This document shows positions 1 to 8,161 of a stretch of DNA of 64,000 nucleotides, piece after piece; position 1 is the stretch's first letter; each line of letters starts with the position of its first letter. The notes below the pieces were generated by a model. That model did no database searches and had not been told where the DNA came from. It was given only the letters and a program-made list of their open reading frames with translations. A program made the translations under genes and the position numbers. The stretch is from contig CBDUHN010000006.1 of assembly GCA_965367295.1 (NCBI GenBank), positions 45,037-109,036 of the forward strand, given 5' to 3'. Source of the stretch: JAIVHA01 sp965367295 (lineage in GTDB: Bacteria > Pseudomonadota > Gammaproteobacteria > DSM-19610).

Positions 1-135
1 CGGCAACGCGGGCATGCGCTGCGGGCGCTCGATAGCCCCTATGGCAACATGCAGGCACTGCTGTGGAACCGGAGCACTGGCCAGGTGCAGGCCGCCTCGG
101 ATCCTCGAGGTGTGGGGGCAGCCGCGGTCCGGTAA
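1..135 (+). CDS. ggt: gamma-glutamyltranspeptidase, C-terminal end (partial)
   Basis: The frame that is open from base 1 encodes 44 residues and ends with SDPRGVGAAAVR before a TAA. This is the conserved C-terminus of the small subunit of gamma-glutamyltranspeptidases, and the preceding GNMQALLW also fits. The enzyme is a periplasmic, self-cleaving N-terminal-nucleophile hydrolase that breaks gamma-glutamyl bonds in glutathione and related peptides. All catalytic parts lie outside the window, so activity cannot be judged. The stop codon directly abuts the stop of the convergent kinase gene, with no spacer. Confidence 0.85.
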   Translation, partial: RQRGHALRALDSPYGNMQALLWNRSTGQVQAASDPRGVGAAAVR

Positions 136-2070
136 TCAGGCCTTTGGTTCGGGTATGTGGGGTGTCCGCTTGGGCAGCGAGAAATAAAAGGTAGCACCCT
201 GGTCCGGCTGGCCTTCCGCCCAGGTCTCGCCGCCGTGACGGAGGATGATGCGCTGTACCGTGGCCAGGCCAATGCCATTGCCGGGAAACTCCTCCATCCG
301 GTGCAGGCGCTGGAAGGCTTCGAACAGTTTGTGACTGTACTGCATGTCGAAACCGGCGCCATTGTCGCGTACAAAATAGCAGCTGGCTCCCTCCCGCTGT
401 GTCGAGCCGAAGTGGATCACCGCACGGGGTCGGAACTGGGTGTACTTCCAGGCATTGCCCAGCAGATTTACCAGCACGGTCTGCAGCAATTTCGCATCGC
501 CCTGTACCCGCAGGTCCGGGGTGCACTGGAATTCCACGTTCCTCTGCGGCTCGGTTTCCCGTAATTCCCCGATCACCTGGGTCGCAATGCTGGACAGGTC
601 TACCGCTTCATACCGCATCGCGTGACGAGTCATGCGTGACAGGCGCAGCATGTCGTCAATCAGTAGCCCCATGCGTTGGGCGTTGGTGCAGACCCGGGTA
701 AGGTAGTTACGCGCAGTGTCATCCAGTCGTTCCCCGTACTCCTCCTGTACCAGCTGGCTGAACCCGGCGATGCTGCGCAGCGGTGCACGCAGATCATGGG
801 AAACGGAATAGCTGAAGGATTCCAGTTCCTGGTTGGACGCTTCCAGTTGTTGGGTGCGTTCCTGTACCAGTTCTTCGAGATGGTCGCGGTGCTGGCGTAA
901 CTCCGCCTCGATACGCCGCTGTTCACTCAGGTTGCGGATACCCATCAGAATGCCGATGGGCTCACCCTGTTCGTTGCGGGTGACGCGTAGCATGATATCG
1001 ACGGGAAAGGAGACCGGGTTGGCGGGGTCGTCCGCTTCCATGGTGATGCGGGTATCCCGCCGTGCCTTGCGCGCCGCGCACACCGGGCAGGGGGTTCGCT
1101 CGCCGTGCGGGTGCATGATGTCCATGATGTCCCGGCCCACCAACTGTTCCGGGGTCAGGCCTGTCAGTTCACAGAAGGCGCGGTTGGCGCGCACCACCCG
1201 GTCATCGAGATCGACGAGGTAGATGGCGTCCTCGAAGAAATCCATGGCATATGCCCATTCGGTACGGGATTGGGTCAATTCCTCGTGCAAGCGGGTACGT
1301 TCCGTGATGTCATCCACTACGGTCGCTACGGCGAAGGCCTCGCCATGCTCGTTGCGCAGACAGGTGTTATACCAGTCACACAGAATGCGGCGTCCGTCCC
1401 GGGTGCGGTTGTGATTGGTGCTGCGGTAGCCGCCACGGGACTCCAGCAGGTCTTTCCACAGGCCGTGAATCTTGCCGCCCAGGTCTTCCGGGATGATCAG
1501 TTCGGTGGCGGTGCGCCCCAGCGCTTCATCGTGGCGGTAACCGAAAATGCGTTCCGCGGCAGGGTTCCAGGCAACCACTCGCTGTTCCCGGTCCCATTCG
1601 ATGATTCCCAGGGGGGTATTCTCCAGGTGCAGGCGCATTCGTTCCTGAGTGGCCAGGGCTTCGGCTTCAGCCGCCTTGCGGGCGCTGAGATCTCGCACAA
1701 TGGCGACCATCGTCACCTCGTCCTCGAGGTCACTCCGCAGGCGCAGCAGCCGTACCTCGACGGGGAATTCCTCGCCGTTACTGCGTTGGGCCAGCCACTC
1801 GAATTCCAGTAACTGACAGGCTTCACTCTCGGCTCTTAGTTGCGCCAGACGGGCTTCAGTGAAACCCTCGCCCGAGATATCGAGGACAGAGCGCTGGAGG
1901 AATTCCTCGTGGCTGTAGCCGAACAGTTGCAGGGCGCGCTCGTTGACGTCGGCGATGCTGAAATCGTCACGGTGCAGAAACACTGCATCGGGGGAAGCCT
2001 GGAACAGGGCGTTCAGTCGCTGGGTTGCGATCTGCAGTGGCAACAGGTTCGGCTGGTTCGGGTCAGTCAC
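136..2070 (-). CDS. triple-PAS sensor histidine kinase
   Basis: A 644-residue soluble kinase with no membrane segment. Three PAS/PAC units lie at about residues 17-131, 145-260 and 268-388. A coiled coil (390-415) follows, then a HisKA domain with the phospho-acceptor His425 in SVSHDLRAPLRS. The C-terminal ATPase domain shows the N box (NLLGNAWKYT), DNGAGFDM and GNGIGLATV. The HisKA sequence is of the type found in bacteriophytochrome-like and Cph1-like kinases, but no chromophore domain is present. The third PAS carries a CPVC pair at 328-331, which may be a metal or redox site or purely structural. The start is GTG, preceded by AGAAGG on the minus strand. No response regulator is adjacent, so the partner and the signal are unknown. 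Confidence 0.9.
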   Translation of the reverse strand: MTDPNQPNLLPLQIATQRLNALFQASPDAVFLHRDDFSIADVNERALQLFGYSHEEFLQRSVLDISGEGFTEARLAQLRAESEACQLLEFEWLAQRSNGEEFPVEVRLLRLRSDLEDEVTMVAIVRDLSARKAAEAEALATQERMRLHLENTPLGIIEWDREQRVVAWNPAAERIFGYRHDEALGRTATELIIPEDLGGKIHGLWKDLLESRGGYRSTNHNRTRDGRRILCDWYNTCLRNEHGEAFAVATVVDDITERTRLHEELTQSRTEWAYAMDFFEDAIYLVDLDDRVVRANRAFCELTGLTPEQLVGRDIMDIMHPHGERTPCPVCAARKARRDTRITMEADDPANPVSFPVDIMLRVTRNEQGEPIGILMGIRNLSEQRRIEAELRQHRDHLEELVQERTQQLEASNQELESFSYSVSHDLRAPLRSIAGFSQLVQEEYGERLDDTARNYLTRVCTNAQRMGLLIDDMLRLSRMTRHAMRYEAVDLSSIATQVIGELRETEPQRNVEFQCTPDLRVQGDAKLLQTVLVNLLGNAWKYTQFRPRAVIHFGSTQREGASCYFVRDNGAGFDMQYSHKLFEAFQRLHRMEEFPGNGIGLATVQRIILRHGGETWAEGQPDQGATFYFSLPKRTPHIPEPKA

Positions 2071-2196
2071 GGCTACCTTCTTTGAGGCCGGAAGCGGCCG
2101 GCTATTCGCCAGTGAAAGTATAGTGGCAGGTGCGGCGGGTGTCCGGCAAACCTCGACGCTAAAATCCTGTCACGGGAGAGCGGTAATGGTGTACAT

Positions 2197-3015
2197 CTAG
2201 CGTTGGCAGTGGGGGCAGTACACGGTGGCGCGCTGTCCCTGGCGGATCTCCCGCAGCGTATGTCCGCAGCCGGGACAGGCTTCACCGCCACGTCCGTATA
2301 CCCGCAGATAGAGGCTGAAGTAGCCGGGTTGACCGTCACCGTTGACGAAATCGCGCAGGGTGGTGCCGCCTTGGGCGATGGACTCCCGTAGCACCTGTTG
2401 TACGCAGCCCGCCAGTCGTTCATGGCGGGGCAGGCTGATGTGGCCGGCGGGGCGGCCGGGATGGATGCCGGCCAGGAACAGCGCCTCGTTGGCGTAGATG
2501 TTGCCGACCCCGGACACGATGTGACTGTTCATGAGAAAGCTCTTTACGGCTACCCGCTTGCCGCGGGAACGGGTGAACAGGTATTGGCCGGTGAAGGCCT
2601 CGCCCAAGGGCTCAGGGCCAAGGTGGCGCAACAGTTCATGCTGCAGGGGATCATCGCGGGTCCAGAGCAGGGCGCCGAAACGACGCGGATCGGTGAGGCG
2701 CAGGCAGTAACCGTTGTCCAGGCACAGGTCCACGTGGTCATGCTTGTTGGCGGGGCGACCGTGCTCGATCAGGCGCAGACTGCCGGACATGCCCAGATGC
2801 AGAATGGCGGTGCCGTTGGCGCTGCGCAGCAGCAGGTACTTGGCCCGACGTTCCACGCGCTCGATGCGTTGTCCCACCAGCGAGCGGCGCAGGGCCGCGG
2901 TGGGCACCGGCCAGCGCAGCCGGGGATGACGCACGGTAATGGCTGCGACCCGGTGACCTTCCACGTGGGGCGCAATACCGCGGCGGGTGGTTTCGACTTC
3001 CGGCAGTTCAGGCAT
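2197..3015 (-). CDS. mutM: formamidopyrimidine-DNA glycosylase MutM (Fpg)
   Basis: A 272-residue base-excision repair glycosylase/AP lyase that removes 8-oxoguanine and ring-opened purines. The start is set by the invariant N-terminus MPELPEVETT, in which Pro2 and Glu3 are catalytic. The open frame runs about 90 codons further upstream, but that sequence is low-complexity and overlaps the DUF4340 gene. The helix-two-turn-helix segment GVGNIYANEALFLAGIHP and the C-terminal zinc finger CPGC...CPHC are both intact, and the length is normal. It is the last gene of a minus-strand run with four ABC-type genes and lies 13 bp after the DUF4340 gene, so it is probably co-transcribed. Confidence 0.97.
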   Translation of the reverse strand: MPELPEVETTRRGIAPHVEGHRVAAITVRHPRLRWPVPTAALRRSLVGQRIERVERRAKYLLLRSANGTAILHLGMSGSLRLIEHGRPANKHDHVDLCLDNGYCLRLTDPRRFGALLWTRDDPLQHELLRHLGPEPLGEAFTGQYLFTRSRGKRVAVKSFLMNSHIVSGVGNIYANEALFLAGIHPGRPAGHISLPRHERLAGCVQQVLRESIAQGGTTLRDFVNGDGQPGYFSLYLRVYGRGGEACPGCGHTLREIRQGQRATVYCPHCQR

Positions 3016-3028
3016 GTGACAGCCGGCT

Positions 3029-3898
3029 TCAGGGGGCGGCGGGGGTGGCTGAAGCAGTGAAGTGCAGCAACTCCGTGGCCTGGTAGGCACTGAGCCGATA
3101 GGCCAGGCCGAGATCGGTGCGGATGAACAGGCGGTCCTCACCGGCTTCCTGGATATAAAACCTGATGGGATCGGCCTGACCCTGTAGCTGGATGTGTACC
3201 TCCGGCCCCTGCGTGGCGCCCTCGTGGAGACGTACGCCAATGGCCCGTATCTGCTGCCAGCGTTCCACCAGTGCGACCATGGCATCCGTGTCGATATCCG
3301 GCTGTTCCGGCTCCAGTTGCCAGCCTGAATCCCCGGTTTTATGCAGGCGGAGATTCGGCAGTTCGATGGCTTCGATCGCGCTGTCCTTCGGTAGCAGCCG
3401 GCGACTGATCCACTGTTCGATGCCGCCTTCCAGCAGATGCTGGAAGCGATTCTGGATCAGGCTGATCCGGTCGCCCACCTGCACATAGCGGTTGTCATCC
3501 AGCGGGTCCGTACCCCCGAACAGGATCACGGTATCCTGGTTGAAGGTGACGCGGCTGGCGCTGTCGGTCAGGCCGATTTTGTCGAGGTCCAGGTCCTGCA
3601 CGGCATAGTGGCGCAGGACCGGCGCCTCGGCCAGCTGCAGCAGGCTGCGGACCGGGGAATCCGCCGCCGGGTAGGTCGGTGTGCCGGTGATGATCCACTG
3701 GTCGTCATCGCGCTTGAGTTCCAGGTCCGCCTGCCCGGGGCGCTGCAGGCGGATGTGCCGGATGTCGGTGATGCCAAGTGTGGTGATGGCAGTCGCCTCT
3801 GGCGCGGGTGCGCGGCCCGGTTCGTAGATCACCAGCAAACCCAGTATGGCCAGGGCCAGCAGCAGCGACAGGTTCAGCAGGTTGCGTTTGTTGAGCAT
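3029..3898 (-). CDS. DUF4340 domain-containing protein
   Basis: A 289-residue protein with one N-terminal membrane anchor (about residues 7-25, rich in Leu and Ala), followed by a soluble, probably periplasmic domain. The repeating pattern of short beta strands (IRHIRLQRPGQADLEL, WIITGTPTYPAADS) fits the DUF4340 family. Family members commonly lie beside Gld-type ABC-2 transporter genes, as here, but have no known biochemical activity. The gene follows the GldG-like gene after 4 bases and precedes mutM, so it belongs to the same operon. Function is unknown; an accessory role in the ABC system is inferred from context. Confidence 0.8.
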   Translation of the reverse strand: MLNKRNLLNLSLLLALAILGLLVIYEPGRAPAPEATAITTLGITDIRHIRLQRPGQADLELKRDDDQWIITGTPTYPAADSPVRSLLQLAEAPVLRHYAVQDLDLDKIGLTDSASRVTFNQDTVILFGGTDPLDDNRYVQVGDRISLIQNRFQHLLEGGIEQWISRRLLPKDSAIEAIELPNLRLHKTGDSGWQLEPEQPDIDTDAMVALVERWQQIRAIGVRLHEGATQGPEVHIQLQGQADPIRFYIQEAGEDRLFIRTDLGLAYRLSAYQATELLHFTASATPAAP

Positions 3899-3902
3899 GT
3901 TG

Positions 3903-5270
3903 TCAGCGGCCGCGGCGGCGCAGCCAGATGAGCAGGCCGCTGAGCAGCAGCAGGCCCGGCAGGACGAACAGGAACCCGAAGGCGATCAACGCCTGGGCGG
4001 TCTGGCTCAGCACCAGCTGGGTATCCGGTGCGGCCTTGGCGCGAATGGCGATGAAGGCGTCGTCATGGCTGAGCCAGTGGATCAGGTTTAGACCCAGGTC
4101 GAGATTGGCGCCATTGCCGAGATAGCTGTTGGAGAGAAAGTCACCATCGCCGATGACCACCACCCGCTGCTGGCGCGGTTCACCACCGGTTTCCGGTGCG
4201 GCCCCCTCGCGGGTGAAGGCGATGCCGATATCCAGCGGGCCGGGGCGCTCGTCGGTATCAGGATCGTAGCGTACATCGCCCTCGATCGGACCCAGTTCGG
4301 TCCAGGCCCGTTCCATGGTGGTGAGCAGCGGGTCGGCGGTCCAGGGGGCCTCGGTCTGTGCCTCCAGGGCCACGGTCTCGGGGAACAGGGTCAGGCTGGT
4401 CAGGTCACGGGTGACCGCGTGCATGGGATATTCGGGGATCAGCACGAAGGCCGGATTCTGAATGCCGAACAGCCGGGTGGTGGCATCGACGATGCGGCCG
4501 GGCAGGAATTCCAGGCCCAGGTCTTCGGCGATGGGTCCGAGCCCCATGTTATCGCCGGGTTCCGTCAGCCACAGCAGGTTGCCACCGCGGGTGAGGTATT
4601 CGCGGATGATCTTCGTTTCACCGGCCAGCAGCGCCAGCTGCGGACTGGCGATCACCAGCAGATTGGTGTTGTCGGGAATGGCCGGGTTCTGGGCCAGGTT
4701 GAGGGTCTGCACCTTGAGGCCCTTGCGCTGCAGTTCACGGCCGAAGCTGCCCAGATCGTGATTGGCCTCGCCGAGCGGGTCGCGTTCACCGTGGCCACTG
4801 AGAAACACAATCCAGCGATCGCCCTGACGGGCGAGGCGCAGCAGGGCATTGGTGATCTGCTGTTCGTTCAGCTGCTGGACCTTTTCGCTACGGCCCTGAT
4901 AGTGGAGCAGCAGTTCACCATCCATGCTGATGCCCAGTTCGCGCACCTGCTCAGGGTCGGTGTCCGGGTTGACGAACACCAGTTCGACATCGGCCTTGAT
5001 GCGCTGGTAGCGGGCGATGATTTCCTGGATTTGCCGACGCAGAAAATCGTTGTCGCGGGCAAAGGCGGTAATGCGTACCGGCGACGTCAGTTCTTCCAGC
5101 AGCTTGCGGCTGTCGGCGGTGAGGGTGTTGCGGCCGCTGGCGGTCCAGTCGGCCTGCTGCACATAGCGGGTGCTGAGCCAGGCCAGGGTGCCGAGTACGG
5201 CCAGGAACAGCAGCACGAAGGCGATGCCCTGCGCGCGTAGCCGGAGACGGGATTGAGGGGTGATTTCCAT
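3903..5270 (-). CDS. GldG-like ABC transporter auxiliary protein
   Basis: A 455-residue protein with an N-terminal membrane helix (about residues 12-33), a large extracytoplasmic domain and a C-terminal helix followed by RRRGR. The central domain (SGHGERDPLGEANHDLGSFGRELQRKG cut here in two: SGHGERDPLG and DLGSFGRELQ) matches the GldG/ABC_transp_aux family, which accompanies GldA/GldF-type ATPases and permeases. I chose the start at MEITPQSR, 19 bp beyond the permease stop with a GGGGA upstream. A start 14 codons earlier would overlap the permease. In Bacteroidetes, GldAFG supports gliding; in Proteobacteria the role of such operons is not established. Confidence 0.8.
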   Translation of the reverse strand: MEITPQSRLRLRAQGIAFVLLFLAVLGTLAWLSTRYVQQADWTASGRNTLTADSRKLLEELTSPVRITAFARDNDFLRRQIQEIIARYQRIKADVELVFVNPDTDPEQVRELGISMDGELLLHYQGRSEKVQQLNEQQITNALLRLARQGDRWIVFLSGHGERDPLGEANHDLGSFGRELQRKGLKVQTLNLAQNPAIPDNTNLLVIASPQLALLAGETKIIREYLTRGGNLLWLTEPGDNMGLGPIAEDLGLEFLPGRIVDATTRLFGIQNPAFVLIPEYPMHAVTRDLTSLTLFPETVALEAQTEAPWTADPLLTTMERAWTELGPIEGDVRYDPDTDERPGPLDIGIAFTREGAAPETGGEPRQQRVVVIGDGDFLSNSYLGNGANLDLGLNLIHWLSHDDAFIAIRAKAAPDTQLVLSQTAQALIAFGFLFVLPGLLLLSGLLIWLRRRGR

Positions 5271-5289
5271 GGTGTGCCAGTCCCCGCCG

Positions 5290-6042
5290 CTAGTGCGACA
5301 GCCGGTCCGCATCCAGCCGGCGAATGCTCAGGCCCACGAAGCCGACAATGAACAGCAGGTAGTAGACGAGGTCGGTGCTGTTGAACAGGCCCTTGAGCAG
5401 GGATTCGTAATGACGCAGCAGGGACAGATAGTGCAGTAGGCCGCTGACCTGCACGCCGCTGTTGCCGGCCCAGTCGATGATCCACAGCAACAGCAGCAGG
5501 CCAAAGGTGCTGACCGCCGCCACCGTGGGCTGTTCCGTGAGCGACGACATATACAGGCCGGCAGCACTGAAGGCCGCCAGTTGCAGCCCCAGTCCCAGTA
5601 CCCCGGCGGCGAACTTGCCCAGGTCGAGGTGGGTGCCGGCCAGCAGTGATAAGGGCATGGCGGCCACCATCACCAGCAGGATCATAAAGAAGCCCAGCAC
5701 CCCGAGGTATTTGCCGACCACGATCTCGGTCATGGAAACCGGTGCCGAAAACAGCAGGCTCAGGGTACCGTTACGGCGTTCCTCGCTGAGGATGCGCATG
5801 GTGATCAGCGGGGTTACCAGCAGCAGCACGATGGCGGCGTCACCGAGCAGCGGGGCGATGATGATATCGGTCACACCGGGGGCGCCCTCGAGCGCGGCCA
5901 GGCGCGGCTGCAGGGTCATGAAGTTGTCCACCTGGGCCAGGAACAGGTAGGCAAGGATGAACTGCACCACGGCCAGTACCGACCAGGCCAGTGGCGACAG
6001 GAACAGGCTTTTCAGTTCGCGGGCGGCGATGGTGAAGATCAT
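5290..6042 (-). CDS. ABC-2 type transporter permease (GldF-like)
   Basis: A 250-residue integral membrane protein with six predicted hydrophobic segments. It contains the ABC-2 permease signature region after the second helix (ITMRILSEERRNGTLSLLFS). Together with the upstream ATPase it should form the membrane channel of an export-type ABC complex; the substrate is unknown. Its start codon overlaps the ATPase stop by one base, which indicates translational coupling. The C-terminus IRRLDADRLSH is cytoplasmic and typical of the GldF group. Confidence 0.88.
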   Translation of the reverse strand: MIFTIAARELKSLFLSPLAWSVLAVVQFILAYLFLAQVDNFMTLQPRLAALEGAPGVTDIIIAPLLGDAAIVLLLVTPLITMRILSEERRNGTLSLLFSAPVSMTEIVVGKYLGVLGFFMILLVMVAAMPLSLLAGTHLDLGKFAAGVLGLGLQLAAFSAAGLYMSSLTEQPTVAAVSTFGLLLLLWIIDWAGNSGVQVSGLLHYLSLLRHYESLLKGLFNSTDLVYYLLFIVGFVGLSIRRLDADRLSH

Positions 6043-6986
6043 CAGGCGGCCTCCGGTGCCGGTTCGCGAGTGGTCAGTTCAACGAAGATCTGTTCCAGGC
6101 TGCGCTGTTCGGGGCTGAGTTCATACAGCCGCCAGCTTTCCGCCACGGCCTGCTCGGCGAGTCGTTCGGCGGGATTGTCTTCGTCGGTAAAGGCAATGCG
6201 GAAGCGCCCCTCCGCCAGGGGTGTGACATTGGCGACACCGGGTAGTTGCTCCAGGGTTTGCAATGGGGGTGGGGCGTGGCAGCCGAGGATCAGCGCGCGC
6301 GCAGTCATCCGTTGTTGCAAATGGGACAGGGTGTCGGTGTAGACCAGCCGGCCGCGGTGGATAATCTGCACCCGGTTACAGACGGCCTGGACCTCGGGCA
6401 GGATGTGGGTGGAGAGGATGATGCCGTGGTTCTCGCCCAGTTCGCGGATCAGGCCGCGGATTTCGCGGATCTGGATCGGGTCGAGGCCGACGGTAGGTTC
6501 ATCGAGAATCACCACTGATGGATTGTGCAGGATGGCCTGGGCAATGCCGACGCGCTGTTGGTAGCCCTTCGACAGGTTACCGATCAGGCGCTGCTGCACT
6601 TCGGTCAGTCCGCAGCGCGCCTGGGCATGATCGACCGCCCTGTGGATGTCCCTGCCCGCCACGCGGTGCAGGCGGGCGCAGTAGCGCAGGTATTCCCGTA
6701 CTGTGAGCTCACGGTACACGGGGGGCTGTTCCGGCAGATAGCCGATGCGGGCCTTGGCCTGCCTGGGGGCGTCGAGCAGGTCGATGCCGGCAATGTTGAT
6801 GCGCCCGGCGCTGGGCGCAAGGTTGCCGGTCAGCATGCGCATGGTGGTAGACTTGCCGGCGCCGTTGGGGCCGAGAAAGCCCAGCACCTCCCCCTTGGAC
6901 AGGGTAAAGCTCACATCCTGCACGGCACAGGCATGGCCGAAAAAACGCACCAGATGTTCCGCCGTGATCAGGACTTCCGTTACCAT
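6042..6986 (-). CDS. ABC transporter ATP-binding protein (GldA-like)
   Basis: A 314-residue ATPase with Walker A GPNGAGKST, signature LSKGYQQRVG, Walker B VVILDEPTVGLDP and the switch histidine in LSTHILPE. The C-terminal 80 residues form the extension typical of ABC-2 exporters such as GldA. It should power the adjacent permease. It is the first gene of the operon ATPase-permease-GldG-DUF4340-mutM and has a good sigma70-like promoter about 50 bases upstream on the minus strand. Substrate specificity cannot be read from sequence. Confidence 0.92.
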   Translation of the reverse strand: MVTEVLITAEHLVRFFGHACAVQDVSFTLSKGEVLGFLGPNGAGKSTTMRMLTGNLAPSAGRINIAGIDLLDAPRQAKARIGYLPEQPPVYRELTVREYLRYCARLHRVAGRDIHRAVDHAQARCGLTEVQQRLIGNLSKGYQQRVGIAQAILHNPSVVILDEPTVGLDPIQIREIRGLIRELGENHGIILSTHILPEVQAVCNRVQIIHRGRLVYTDTLSHLQQRMTARALILGCHAPPPLQTLEQLPGVANVTPLAEGRFRIAFTDEDNPAERLAEQAVAESWRLYELSPEQRSLEQIFVELTTREPAPEAA

Positions 6987-7036
6987 AACGCTTTATGATC
7001 CTTTTATACTGCGCGCATATGAATGGCAGGTCCGTT

Positions 7037-7065
7037 TTTATAAACACATGAAGAGACGGAATCAA
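7037..7065 (-). promoter_or_regulatory. sigma70-like promoter of the ABC/mutM operon
   Basis: On the minus strand TTGATT (7060-7065) and TATAAA (7037-7042) are separated by exactly 17 bases, matching four and five positions of the consensus. The predicted transcript starts near 7030, about 44 bases before the ATPase start codon at 6986. Found by eye only. Confidence 0.5.
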
Positions 7066-7091
7066 CCGGTATTCGGAAACAAAGGTACCTT

Positions 7092-8156
7092 ATGGGCCTG
7101 ACGCCCCCCCATCATCAGTATTGCGCACTCTACGGTTTTGATGCCCAGTGGCAGAAAATGCAGCTGGATCTGCTGGGGTTACCCGAGGGTGATGCCAGTT
7201 TCGCTCAGCGCCTGCACGAAAAGGTACTCACCCCGGAAGTCGTAACCCGCATCATCGAAGCTTTTTTTGGCAAGCTGATGGAGTTCGAGCAGAGTCGCCG
7301 CCTGCTGAGCAGTTTCGATCTGGAGCGGCTCAAGGAAACCCAGGCCGGGTATCTGGCCAGTTTCGGCGTGGACTATTACAGCGAGGCCTATTTCGAAGAG
7401 CGTCTGCGGGTGGGAATCGCACATGCGCGGGTGGGCGTGCCACTGAGCCTGTATCTCACTGCCTACAGTCTGCTGCAGACCCTGATCCTGGAGCATCTGT
7501 CCCGCGCGGATCTGAACCCGGAACAGGGGCGGGCGCTGGCGGCCTTTGTGCTGAAGATTACTGCGCTCGATATCGCCTTGGCCACCGAGGTCTATTACCG
7601 GGCCGAGGTGCGCACCCTGGAATCTTCCATGCAGCGCCTGCGCGGTGAGCGGGAGGAGCTGCGGCTGGCCATGCGTACCGATGATCTCACCGGTCTGCTC
7701 AACCGGGCCACGGTGATGAGCCAGTTGCAGCATGCACTGGCTTCGGCACACAAGACCGGCCAGCCCATGTGCATCATCATGGCTGACCTCGACTACTTCA
7801 AGCAGATCAACGATCAGCATGGCCACCTGGTGGGGGACGACATGCTGCGCGGAGTGGCGGCGCGGGTGAAGTCGGCGGTACGTGATTTTGATTTTGCCGG
7901 CCGCTTTGGCGGAGAGGAATTCCTGCTGGTGCTGGAAAATACCTCGCTGCACACCGCCCGGCAGGTTGCGGAACGTGTGCGCCGGCGGGTGGCCGATACC
8001 CCGGTTCACGCCCAGCAGGTCGATGTGGAAATCACCATCAGCCAGGGGCTCACTGAGGCCCGCATCGATGATGATCCGGAAGGGCTGATCGACCGCGCCG
8101 ACCGTGCCCTGTATCAGGCCAAGCAGAGTGGGCGTAACTGCGTCGCAGTGAGCTAG
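7092..8156 (+). CDS. globin-coupled diguanylate cyclase (DosC-like)
   Basis: A 354-residue protein. Residues 10-165 match the sensor-globin (protoglobin) domain; the segment VGIAHARVGVPLSLYLTAY places the proximal haem ligand at His111, as in DosC and other globin-coupled sensors. A short helix links to a GGDEF domain (about 190-354) with active motif GGEEF at 273-277 and metal-binding ADLDYFKQIND. An inhibitory I-site RDFD (264-267) stands five residues before it, so product inhibition by c-di-GMP is expected. It should make c-di-GMP in response to bound O2 or a related gas. Five bases separate it from hyuA, so the two may be co-transcribed. Confidence 0.88.
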   Translation: MGLTPPHHQYCALYGFDAQWQKMQLDLLGLPEGDASFAQRLHEKVLTPEVVTRIIEAFFGKLMEFEQSRRLLSSFDLERLKETQAGYLASFGVDYYSEAYFEERLRVGIAHARVGVPLSLYLTAYSLLQTLILEHLSRADLNPEQGRALAAFVLKITALDIALATEVYYRAEVRTLESSMQRLRGEREELRLAMRTDDLTGLLNRATVMSQLQHALASAHKTGQPMCIIMADLDYFKQINDQHGHLVGDDMLRGVAARVKSAVRDFDFAGRFGGEEFLLVLENTSLHTARQVAERVRRRVADTPVHAQQVDVEITISQGLTEARIDDDPEGLIDRADRALYQAKQSGRNCVAVS

Positions 8157-8161
8157 TCCGT

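Noticed and set aside
1105..1812. A 235-codon plus-strand frame inside the histidine kinase
   Set aside because: It is a reverse-frame shadow of the PAS domains and shows no protein motif.
2398..3060. Long open frame of 220 codons on the plus strand across mutM
   Set aside because: It is a shadow of mutM and the end of DUF4340, with low-complexity Gly/Val/Gln translation and no motif.
3016..3285. N-terminal extension of MutM by 90 codons
   Set aside because: MutM needs a free Pro2 after MPELPEVE, so the start must be at 3015.
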